64,000 nt of DNA from Lachnospiraceae bacterium (GTDB lineage Bacteria; Bacillota; Clostridia; Lachnospirales; Lachnospiraceae). The DNA is taken from positions 124,001 to 188,000 of the forward strand of contig JAFWZV010000001.1 in NCBI GenBank assembly GCA_017517305.1, in the 5' to 3' direction. Of this stretch, positions 23,977 through 31,197 are shown in pieces. The notes below the pieces were generated by a model. That model was not told the origin of the DNA, ran no database searches, and saw nothing but the letters and a program-made list of their open reading frames with translations. Every line of letters starts with the position of its first letter. Positions within the stretch are counted from its first letter, which is position 1. The position numbers and the translations under genes are program-made.

Positions 23977-25200
23977 ATGAAAATAATCGACGGCGGTGTA
24001 ACCGCACCTATAGGCTTTAAAGCTGCAGGAACACGTGCAGGCATTAAGGCAGGCAAAACAAATAAAGACATGGCTATGGTATATTCAGAGGTACCAGCAG
24101 CTACTGCAGGTACATTTACTAGAAATATAGTTAAGGCTGCTCCAGTTCTTTGGGACAAAAAGGTATGTGAGGCAGGCGTAGCACAGGCAGTAGTAATTAA
24201 CAGTGGTATTGCAAATGCATGTACAGGCGATGTTGGGTATCAGAACGCAGTAGACTCAGCAAAGATGGTAGGTGAGGCACTTAACGTTAATCCTGACCAG
24301 GTGCTTGTAGCATCTACAGGTGTTATAGGATTTTATCTTCCTATGGATGTAATTGAGAGTGGAATCAACCTTCTTAAGGATATGATTACAGATACAAGAG
24401 AGGCAGCTATTGATGCGGCTACAGCTATTATGACTACAGATACTCACAAGAAGGAGTATGCGGTGGAATTTGAGCTTTCAGGCAAGAAGGTTACTATGGG
24501 TGCTATGTGTAAGGGCTCAGGTATGATTCATCCTAATATGGGAACTATGCTTGGATTTATTACAACAGATGCAGATATCGACCAGAAGCTTCTTCAGAAG
24601 GCGCTTTCTGAGACAATAGAGGATACATTTAATATGGTATCAGTTGATGGAGATACTTCAACTAATGATACAGTAGTAGTGCTTGCCAATGGTATGGCTG
24701 GAAACGCTAAGATAACTACAGAGGATGCTGATTACAATACATTTAAGGAAGCACTTATGGAAGTAAATACATACCTTGCAAAGCAGATTGCGGCTGATGG
24801 CGAGGGAGCTACAAAGCTTTTTGAGGTAAATGTTGTGGGAGCTCCTGATAAGGAAACTGCTAAGATACTTGCCAAGTCTATTGCAACATCTAATCTTACA
24901 AAGTGCGCTGTATATGGCAATGATGCAAATGTAGGTCGTATCCTATGTGCTATGGGATATTCTGGAGCACAGTTTGACCCATACAAGGTTGATGTGACAG
25001 TGTCAAGTGACAAGGGAACAGTAAAGCTTGTAGAAAATGGTATGTATGCCAAGTTTGATGAGGACCAGGCTACAGATATTATGAAGGCACCTGTTGTGGT
25101 TGCAACTGCGGATATTAAGGCTGGAAATGAAAAAGCTACAGCTTGGGGTTGCGATTTGACCTATGATTATGTTAAGATAAACGCTGATTATCGTTCATAG
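23977..25200 (+). CDS. argJ: Bifunctional ornithine acetyltransferase / N-acetylglutamate synthase
   Basis: Transfers acetyl from N-acetylornithine to glutamate (and may make acetylglutamate from acetyl-CoA), recycling the acetyl group. 407 residues. The protein is made as a precursor that self-cleaves at the conserved threonine, here in IHPNMGTMLGFITTDA. The N-terminal TAPIGFKAAGTRAGIK, INSGIANACTG and the C-terminal GNDANVGRILCAMGYSG are typical. It follows argC, with GAGGA about 12 nt before ATG. Its leader includes the structured element at 23832-23951, which could affect expression relative to argC. Confidence 0.97.
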   Translation: MKIIDGGVTAPIGFKAAGTRAGIKAGKTNKDMAMVYSEVPAATAGTFTRNIVKAAPVLWDKKVCEAGVAQAVVINSGIANACTGDVGYQNAVDSAKMVGEALNVNPDQVLVASTGVIGFYLPMDVIESGINLLKDMITDTREAAIDAATAIMTTDTHKKEYAVEFELSGKKVTMGAMCKGSGMIHPNMGTMLGFITTDADIDQKLLQKALSETIEDTFNMVSVDGDTSTNDTVVVLANGMAGNAKITTEDADYNTFKEALMEVNTYLAKQIAADGEGATKLFEVNVVGAPDKETAKILAKSIATSNLTKCAVYGNDANVGRILCAMGYSGAQFDPYKVDVTVSSDKGTVKLVENGMYAKFDEDQATDIMKAPVVVATADIKAGNEKATAWGCDLTYDYVKINADYRS

Positions 25201-25300
25201 TATATTGATAGTTAAAATTAGACAGATTGCTTAAGGATAATACAAGCTTTAATAGCGTGGAATCAAAGGCGATTTGGCTAGGTTGTAAGGAGATATAAAG

Positions 25301-26215
25301 ATGATTATAAGGAAGGTTGAGGACATGGTTAATAATGATTCTATGGAGCTAATCCTTGAGAAGGCACAGACACTTATCGAGGCATTACCATATATTCAGA
25401 GATTCAATGGTAAGAGAGTAGTTGTTAAGTACGGCGGAAGTGCTATGATTGATGAGAATCTTAAGTACAACGTAATTAAGGATGTTGCACTTCTTAAGCT
25501 TATCGGACTTGAGCCTATTGTAGTTCATGGTGGTGGTAAGGAGATAAGTGCGTGGCTTAATAAGATTGGTAAGGAAACTGAGTTTATAAATGGCCTTCGT
25601 GTTACTGACGAGGAAACTCTTGGCGTGGCTGAGATGGTTCTGTCAAAGGTTAATAAGAGCTTAGTATCTATGCTTCAGCAGCTAGGTATGAAGGCAGTAG
25701 GACTTAGTGGTAAGGACGCAGGACTTCTTCAGGTTAAGAAAAAGCTTAGTGGTGGTAAGGATATAGGTTATGTAGGTGAGGTTGTTGCTACAGATAGTAC
25801 AATCCTTGATACGCTTATCAGCAATGATTTCATACCTGTAATTGCACCTATAGGACTTGGAATCGAGGATTTCCATGGTTACAATATCAATGCAGATGAT
25901 GCAGCCTGCGCTATAGCTACAGCACTTAACGCTGAGAAGCTGGTATTCTTAACTGATATAGAGGGTGTATTCGTAGATCCAACAGATAAGTCAACTCTTA
26001 TTTCTGAAATGGATATTAATGAGGCACAGGAATTTATTGACAATGGTGTTGTAGGTGGAGGAATGCTTCCAAAGCTACAGAATTGTATAGAGGCTATGAA
26101 GAATGGAGTTTCAAGAGTTCATATGCTTGATGGTAGACTTAAGCATTGTTTACTCCTAGAGTTCTTTACTGAAAAGGGTATTGGAACAGCTATTCTTAAG
26201 GAGCCATTGTTCTAA
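25301..26215 (+). CDS. argB: Acetylglutamate kinase
   Basis: ATP-dependent phosphorylation of N-acetylglutamate, the second and often arginine-inhibited step. 304 residues; the N-terminal ~25-residue extension before the kinase core ([10 protein letters not shown]) is the kind found in arginine-sensitive hexameric enzymes. [13 protein letters not shown], the ATP-site [12 protein letters not shown] and GGGMLPKL are present. ATG 25301 follows AAGGAG; an internal ATG at 25325 is less likely. Last gene of the arg operon; argD, argF and argH are not in the window. Confidence 0.95.
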   Translation: MIIRKVEDMVNNDSMELILEKAQTLIEALPYIQRFNGKRVVVKYGGSAMIDENLKYNVIKDVALLKLIGLEPIVVHGGGKEISAWLNKIGKETEFINGLRVTDEETLGVAEMVLSKVNKSLVSMLQQLGMKAVGLSGKDAGLLQVKKKLSGGKDIGYVGEVVATDSTILDTLISNDFIPVIAPIGLGIEDFHGYNINADDAACAIATALNAEKLVFLTDIEGVFVDPTDKSTLISEMDINEAQEFIDNGVVGGGMLPKLQNCIEAMKNGVSRVHMLDGRLKHCLLLEFFTEKGIGTAILKEPLF

Positions 26216-26232
26216 CAAAAAATATTGAGATT

Positions 26233-26276
26233 GGGCTGTGGGCAGTTTTTCTACTGACGCAGCCCTGTTTTATTTT
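26233..26276 (+). terminator. Rho-independent terminator of the arg operon
   Basis: GGGCTG...CAGCCC with an inner GCAGT/ACTG extension, followed by TGTTTTATTTT. Confidence 0.85.
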
Positions 26277-26301
26277 GCTAAAATATTGCATAAATATTCT
26301 T

Positions 26302-26318
26302 TGTAAAACTATTGTAAT
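26302..26318 (+). promoter_or_regulatory. WalR-type box upstream of the ComEA-like lipoprotein
   Basis: TGTAAA-ACTAT-TGTAAT fits TGTWAH-N5-TGTWAH. It lies 74 nt before the gene that leads into a WalR-like response regulator. No strong -35/-10 pair could be placed downstream, so this is weaker than the sites at 18425 and 18482. Confidence 0.4.
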
Positions 26319-26391
26319 ATCTTTGGAATTTTTGTAAAATGGTACTGTGTATGTGCTGGCATTGTGAAATGCTTTTTGTGAGGTGTTTCCT

Positions 26392-27021
26392 ATGCGAGAA
26401 AAACTTAAAATTGTTATTTCAGTTTTTATTATACTTATATGTAGTACTGCCTGTGGTAAGGAAAGGATTGAATATATTTCTACTACTACTCAAGAGAAAG
26501 CTGTAGAAAGTTCGGAGTCTATTTCTTATCAGGTGTATGAGAATGTTGAAACAGCTACAGATGGGGATTATGACATCATAGCTTCGGAGGAGTTGGTTCC
26601 CGTACATGTATGTGGGGCAGTCAATAACCCAGGCCTTTATTATATGAAGGCAGATAGTCTTAAGGCGGATGCCTTAGCGCTGGCAGGAGGGTTTGCGCCA
26701 GATGCAGCTACAGATTATATTAATTTGGCGGAGATGATAACCTATGGGGAGAAGATATATTTTCCATATGTTGACGAGCTTCAGGTAGGATATAATCTTA
26801 ATGATAGCCAGGCACAAGGTGCTGATAATTTAGTTAATATTAACACTGCTACAAAGGATGAGCTTATGACTCTGCCAGGAATAGGTGAAAGCAAGGCAGA
26901 GGCCATAATAAAGTATAGAGATAAGAATGGACCGTTTCAGAATATTGAGGATATAACTAATATTCCAGGTATTAAGGAAGGTGTCTATAATAATATAAAA
27001 GATAATATTGTTGTAAATTAA
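26392..27021 (+). CDS. ComEA-like lipoprotein: SLBB plus helix-hairpin-helix DNA-binding protein
   Basis: A 210-residue exported protein. The signal peptide ends in a lipobox-like ICSTACGK (Cys ~20). An SLBB domain (~65-130: VHVCGAVNNPGLYYMKADSLKADALALAGG) is followed by a ComEA-type helix-hairpin-helix pair (~145-208: VNINTATKDELMTLPGIGESKAEAIIKYR). ComEA binds incoming DNA and hands it to ComEC, which is encoded 4 kb downstream. A membrane-lipid anchor instead of the usual transmembrane helix is a variation. ATG 26392 follows GAGG. It is 11 nt from the response regulator gene, so the two are co-transcribed. Confidence 0.88.
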   Translation: MREKLKIVISVFIILICSTACGKERIEYISTTTQEKAVESSESISYQVYENVETATDGDYDIIASEELVPVHVCGAVNNPGLYYMKADSLKADALALAGGFAPDAATDYINLAEMITYGEKIYFPYVDELQVGYNLNDSQAQGADNLVNINTATKDELMTLPGIGESKAEAIIKYRDKNGPFQNIEDITNIPGIKEGVYNNIKDNIVVN

Positions 27022-27032
27022 GGAGAGACCAG

Positions 27033-27719
27033 ATGAAAAAGGTTCTAGTAGTAGATGATGAAAAGTCAATAGTAAAGGGTATAAAGTTCAGCTTAGAGCA
27101 GGATGATATGCAGGTTGATGTGGCGTATGATGGAGAGGAAGCCTTCGAGATGGCTAAGGCCAATGAGTACGACATTATTTTGCTTGATATTATGCTTCCT
27201 GGTTATACAGGACTTGAAGTTTGTCAGATGATTAGAGAGTTCTCTGATGTACCTATAGTTATGCTTACTGCAAAGGGCGATGACATGGATAAGATACTTG
27301 GTCTTGAGTATGGTGCTGATGATTATATTACAAAGCCATTTAACATACTTGAGGTTAAGGCAAGAATTAAGGCAATCCTTAGAAGAAATACTAAGAACGC
27401 TCCAAGCAAGGAGGAGTCTAAGGTTATAGAGACTAAGGGACTTAAGATAGATGTTGAAAGCAGAAGAGTATATATTGAGGGCAAGGAAGTTAATCTGACT
27501 GCCAAGGAATTCGATCTTGTATACCTTCTTGTATCTAATCCTAATAAGGTTTACTCTAGAGAACAGCTATTACAGACTATCTGGGGACCTTCATATCCTG
27601 GAGATGCCCGTACAGTTGATGTACATGTAAGACGTCTTAGAGAAAAGGTAGAGACTACACCTGCAGAGCCAAAGTATATTCATACTAAGTGGGGCGTGGG
27701 ATATTATTTCCATCAGTAG
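27033..27719 (+). CDS. OmpR/PhoB-family response regulator, WalR/PhoP-like
   Basis: A 228-residue DNA-binding response regulator. Receiver domain 1-120 has the acidic pair D8/D9, phospho-acceptor D52 (ILLDIMLP), T79 and K101 (ITKPF). The winged helix (~130-228) contains EVNLTAKEFDLVYLLVSNPNKVYSREQLLQTIWG and DVHVRRLREKVE, ending GVGYYF. These features are those of the WalR/PhoP/ResD branch. Its likely partner kinase lies 1.2 kb downstream across a convergent adenosine deaminase gene. Two perfect WalR-type boxes and one near ComEA in this window are plausible targets. Confidence 0.9.
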   Translation: MKKVLVVDDEKSIVKGIKFSLEQDDMQVDVAYDGEEAFEMAKANEYDIILLDIMLPGYTGLEVCQMIREFSDVPIVMLTAKGDDMDKILGLEYGADDYITKPFNILEVKARIKAILRRNTKNAPSKEESKVIETKGLKIDVESRRVYIEGKEVNLTAKEFDLVYLLVSNPNKVYSREQLLQTIWGPSYPGDARTVDVHVRRLREKVETTPAEPKYIHTKWGVGYYFHQ

Positions 27720-27720
27720 A

Positions 27721-27751
27721 TAAAAAGGATTCCTGACAGGAATCCTTTTTG
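27721..27751. terminator. Bidirectional terminator
   Basis: AAAAAGGATTCC pairs with GGAATCCTTTTT around TGACA, between the response regulator gene and the convergent add gene. Confidence 0.9.
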
Positions 27752-28756
27752 TTAGATTGAATTAGATTCAATTATATTCAATAGCTTATGCTTAAGATTA
27801 TCATCAGCAAAGGAGACTTCTACACTATTTTTGTTCATAGTGAGGTAGTCTCTTTTGGTTATATTAAGCTTTGAAGAAGCTAGGGAAAGCTCCCTTGCCA
27901 TGCTAGTCTGACTGACAGTTCTGTTGTCAGTGTTAATTGTTGCTAGCAATCCTTTATCTAGAAAGTTACGAAGAGGATATGTAGCATAGTCTGTCCAGGC
28001 TTTGGTCTGGAAATTAGATACTGGGCAAAGCTCAAGACCTATCCTCATGTTCTTAATATCCTCCATAAGAGAAGCATCCTTAATCAGAGCAATTCCATGG
28101 CCAATTCTTCTTGCGCCAAATTCCATGGCTAGACGTACATTTTCCACACTGCCACATTCACCGGAGTGGATGGTAAATGGTATATTCATAGCCTTGGCTT
28201 TCTTGAATAAATCTGTAAAGTCTTGGTTAGGAAACATTGATTCGTCCCCTGCCAAATCCAAAGCGCATATTCCATGACCTACATAATCATACATAGTGTC
28301 TAATATTTTCATATTTGTACTTGTATCATGGTGTCTCATGGCACAGAGAATTATATTGGAGTAGATGCCATATTTTTCAAAACCCAGCTTGCTACCTGTT
28401 ATAGCAGCTTCGTAAATTTCAGGTAGGGATAATCCTTCCTCCATGCTACAGCTTGGTGCAAATCTAAGCTCTATGTATTTCATACCATCATTATGTGCCT
28501 TAGATAGAACATCAAGCACACCAGAGGTTATATTTTCTTTAGTTTGCAAAGCCTTTATAGGAAGATCAAAGCAGGTTAAATATTCAGTTAAACTAGAACA
28601 GTTATCAGGTGCAGACAAAAGCTTGTTTAGTATAGTTAAGTCCCTTGAATCCCCAGTAGCCTTTTTGATAAATTCTGGAGAGAAAGAACCGTCTAGATGA
28701 CAGTGCAGGTCTAGCAATATTTTATTCTTGAAATCATTATGCTCCATATAAGCCAC
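27752..28756 (-). CDS. add: Adenosine deaminase
   Basis: Hydrolytic deamination of adenosine (or deoxyadenosine) to inosine in purine salvage. 334 residues, typical length. Zinc and catalytic motifs: LDLHCHLDGS (residues ~15-24), IHSGECGSVENVRLAMEFGARRIGHG with catalytic Glu and zinc His, LELCPVSNF, and the C-terminal TINTDNRTVS zinc aspartate (commonly TDDP, here TDNR, a mild deviation). It is on the opposite strand between a response regulator gene and a kinase gene, splitting that pair. Ribosome site GGGAGG precedes ATG. Confidence 0.92.
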   Translation of the reverse strand: MAYMEHNDFKNKILLDLHCHLDGSFSPEFIKKATGDSRDLTILNKLLSAPDNCSSLTEYLTCFDLPIKALQTKENITSGVLDVLSKAHNDGMKYIELRFAPSCSMEEGLSLPEIYEAAITGSKLGFEKYGIYSNIILCAMRHHDTSTNMKILDTMYDYVGHGICALDLAGDESMFPNQDFTDLFKKAKAMNIPFTIHSGECGSVENVRLAMEFGARRIGHGIALIKDASLMEDIKNMRIGLELCPVSNFQTKAWTDYATYPLRNFLDKGLLATINTDNRTVSQTSMARELSLASSKLNITKRDYLTMNKNSVEVSFADDNLKHKLLNIIESNSI

Positions 28757-28781
28757 CTCCCTGATTATTATTTGATATTAT

Positions 28782-28842
28782 TTTAACAAGTAGAAACTGA
28801 TTTAACAAGTCACTTGAATGGATAAAATAGGTGTGATATGAT
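28782..28842 (+). promoter_or_regulatory. Promoter of the sensor kinase gene with a direct repeat
   Basis: TTGAAT (28814-28819), 17 nt, TATGAT (28837-28842). TTTAACAAGT occurs twice just upstream (28782 and 28801, 19 nt apart), a possible activator site. Confidence 0.7.
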
Positions 28843-28876
28843 GTGAAGAGTGACTTTGAAAAGGTAGGAAAAATTA

Positions 28877-30301
28877 GTGAGTAAAATAAAGCTCAAAAAA
28901 ATAAATATAAGCCTTAAGTTTTTCATTATTGCCAGCATAATAGCTATATGTGTGGCGGTGATTGGTATAACCTATAATGTATTTAACAAGGTGTATTATA
29001 AGGAATACAAAGAGGCTATTAAGGTTGATGTGCTTGAGCAGGGACGTATTCTGCAGGAGAAGTTTTTGTCTAATGCTATGACTATAGACAATCCACTAAA
29101 TCTTAACCAGGATGTGGATGCAGTGGCAGCTATGCTTAGTGCTAGAATAATTGTTGTAAATGGTGAGTACAGAATTATTAAGGACACCTATGGTGAGCGT
29201 CTAAATAGTATAGTAGTAAATTCGCAGGTTATACAGGTTATGTCTGAAAAGGTTGACTACTATATGGAGGAGCTTCCTGAGGGATATATTAGATATATTT
29301 GTCCTGTAAAGGGAGAAGAAGGCACTGTAGGAGTTATACTTATTATTGCGTCTCTTGATAAGGCTGACGTTATTGCAGAGAATGCTACCAGACAGACCAT
29401 ATTTTTTGGAGTTCTTGTTATGTTTGCCTGTGCTTTAATTGCCATAATTATTGGAATTCTCAGTGTTAGAAGTATGAAGATTATGAATAGACATATGGAA
29501 CAGGCTAAGGAAGGCGGGTTTGATGAACAAATTCCTGTGCAGGGTTTTAAGGAGATGAGAGCTCTGACAGAGAATTATAACGATACCATGAACAAGCTTG
29601 CTGTACTAGATTCAACTAGACAGGAATTCGTGTCTAATGTGTCTCATGAGCTTAAAACCCCTATTACTTCTATGAAGGTTTTGGCAGAGTCTCTTATTCA
29701 GAACGAAGAGGCAGATCTTCCTATGTACAAGGAGTTTATGAGCGACATTTCAGAAGAGATAGAGAGAGAAAGTAAGATTATCTCCGACCTTCTTACCTTG
29801 GTTAAGATGGATAAAAAGTCAGCTGAGATGAATATAGAAGAGGTGGATATTAACGCCCTTTTAGAGATTATACTGAAGAGAGTAATACCTATTGCCAATA
29901 GTAGAGGCATAGAGATAACCTATGAGAGCTACCGAGAGGTTAAGGCAGACGTGGATGAGGTTAAGCTTTCTCTGGCTCTGACTAATATTATTGAAAATGC
30001 TGTTAAGTACAACGTTGATAACGGTTGGGTTAATGTTACACTTAATGCGGATCACAAGTATTTCTATATTAAGGTGGCTGATTCCGGAGTGGGAATCCCA
30101 GATGATTGTAAGGAACAGGTATTTGAAAGATTTTATAGAGTTGATAAGGCTAGAAGTCGTGATACAGGAGGTACAGGACTAGGTCTTGCTATAACTAAGA
30201 ATGTTATCCTTATGCATAAGGGTACAATAAAGCTTTATAGTGAATCAGGAGAGGGCTCAACCTTTACCATTAAAATTCCTATAAAGCGAGTGGAGAATTA
30301 A
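28877..30301 (+). CDS. Sensor histidine kinase, WalK/PhoR-like
   Basis: A 474-residue membrane kinase with GTG start (GTAGGAA precedes it). Transmembrane segments at ~14-35 and ~175-196 enclose a ~140-residue extracellular sensor region. A HAMP linker (~197-245) leads to the dimerisation/phosphoacceptor domain with SNVSHELKTPITSMK (His257) and an ATPase domain with N-box IIENAVKYN, DSGVGIPD, FYRVDKARSRDTGGTGLGLAI. There is no intracellular PAS domain, unlike canonical WalK. It probably phosphorylates the regulator encoded at 27033, from which it is separated by add. It leads into the GerMN lipoprotein and ComEC genes. Confidence 0.92.
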   Translation: MSKIKLKKINISLKFFIIASIIAICVAVIGITYNVFNKVYYKEYKEAIKVDVLEQGRILQEKFLSNAMTIDNPLNLNQDVDAVAAMLSARIIVVNGEYRIIKDTYGERLNSIVVNSQVIQVMSEKVDYYMEELPEGYIRYICPVKGEEGTVGVILIIASLDKADVIAENATRQTIFFGVLVMFACALIAIIIGILSVRSMKIMNRHMEQAKEGGFDEQIPVQGFKEMRALTENYNDTMNKLAVLDSTRQEFVSNVSHELKTPITSMKVLAESLIQNEEADLPMYKEFMSDISEEIERESKIISDLLTLVKMDKKSAEMNIEEVDINALLEIILKRVIPIANSRGIEITYESYREVKADVDEVKLSLALTNIIENAVKYNVDNGWVNVTLNADHKYFYIKVADSGVGIPDDCKEQVFERFYRVDKARSRDTGGTGLGLAITKNVILMHKGTIKLYSESGEGSTFTIKIPIKRVEN

Positions 30302-30305
30302 TAGT

Positions 30306-31181
30306 ATGAAGAAAAGTATATTATTAAGTTTAATATTGCTGATGGCTATGTCCTTATGGGGATGTGGAAAGAATGCAGATGCTACTACAGAGGCTACAGT
30401 GTCAAAGAATGAGAATGCTGTGTTTATATATTATCCTGATGGAGATAGCATTTCCAGAAAGCAGGATAGTTATCAGCTTAAGCAACCAGACTCTATAGTT
30501 CCTTCTGTGGAGGAGGTAATGTCGGTAAGCGTTGAGGCATATGATGGAAAGCTTGAAAACTACTCTTATATGGTGGATGATGATAACAATGTTACCTTGG
30601 ATATTACCATAGCTGGAGAGTGTACTAGAGAGTATAGCCTGCTTACTATGGCAGCAGTTTGTGAAACCTTATTCCAGATGGAAATGGTTGAGAGTATTAA
30701 GATTAATCTTGTCACCACTGAGGGTGAAGCTGTGGATTCTAAGCTTATATTAAGGAATACCCTTTATCACTATGGGGCTGATGGTGAAAAGCCTACCAAG
30801 AGAGTAACCTTTTACAAGGCTGATAAAACTGGAGAGGGCTTGGAGGCACTAAGTGGAACCTTGTCCATGGAGGATAATGTATCTATGGCTGAGAATGTAG
30901 TGCTTAAGCTAGAGGAAATAAATGCTATTCCTGATGGAACAAAGGTCAATTCTCTTTCTATAGTTTCAGGAGTATGCTATTTGGATCTTAGTAATGAGTT
31001 TGAGGGAACTGTGGAGGAAACAAGAAGTGATCTTGTGGTGTATTCTCTGGTCAATTCTCTTACAGGCTTTACTCATATTAGCAAGGTGTTAATAACCATT
31101 GATGGGCAGGTTGTAAATTCTTATAGAGGAAGTGTGGATTTAAGTGTTCCACTTTCCTTTAACAGTGAAATCATAAAATAA
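30306..31181 (+). CDS. GerMN-domain lipoprotein
   Basis: A 291-residue exported lipoprotein with lipobox SLWGCGK (Cys20). A first region (~38-150) resembles a degenerate GerMN repeat (FIYYPDGDSI opening); the second (~165-285) is a clear GerMN domain: VTFYKADKTGEGLEAL, MAENVVLKLEEINAIPDGTKVNSLSIVSGVCYLDLSNEF, VYSLVNSLTGFTHISKVLITIDGQ. Such proteins are often encoded beside sensor kinases (LpqB/GerM-like) and may bind wall components or modulate the kinase. It starts 4 nt after the kinase stop, strongly implying co-function. Confidence 0.88.
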   Translation: MKKSILLSLILLMAMSLWGCGKNADATTEATVSKNENAVFIYYPDGDSISRKQDSYQLKQPDSIVPSVEEVMSVSVEAYDGKLENYSYMVDDDNNVTLDITIAGECTREYSLLTMAAVCETLFQMEMVESIKINLVTTEGEAVDSKLILRNTLYHYGADGEKPTKRVTFYKADKTGEGLEALSGTLSMEDNVSMAENVVLKLEEINAIPDGTKVNSLSIVSGVCYLDLSNEFEGTVEETRSDLVVYSLVNSLTGFTHISKVLITIDGQVVNSYRGSVDLSVPLSFNSEIIK

Positions 31182-31197
31182 ATCCCAAAGGAGTAAT

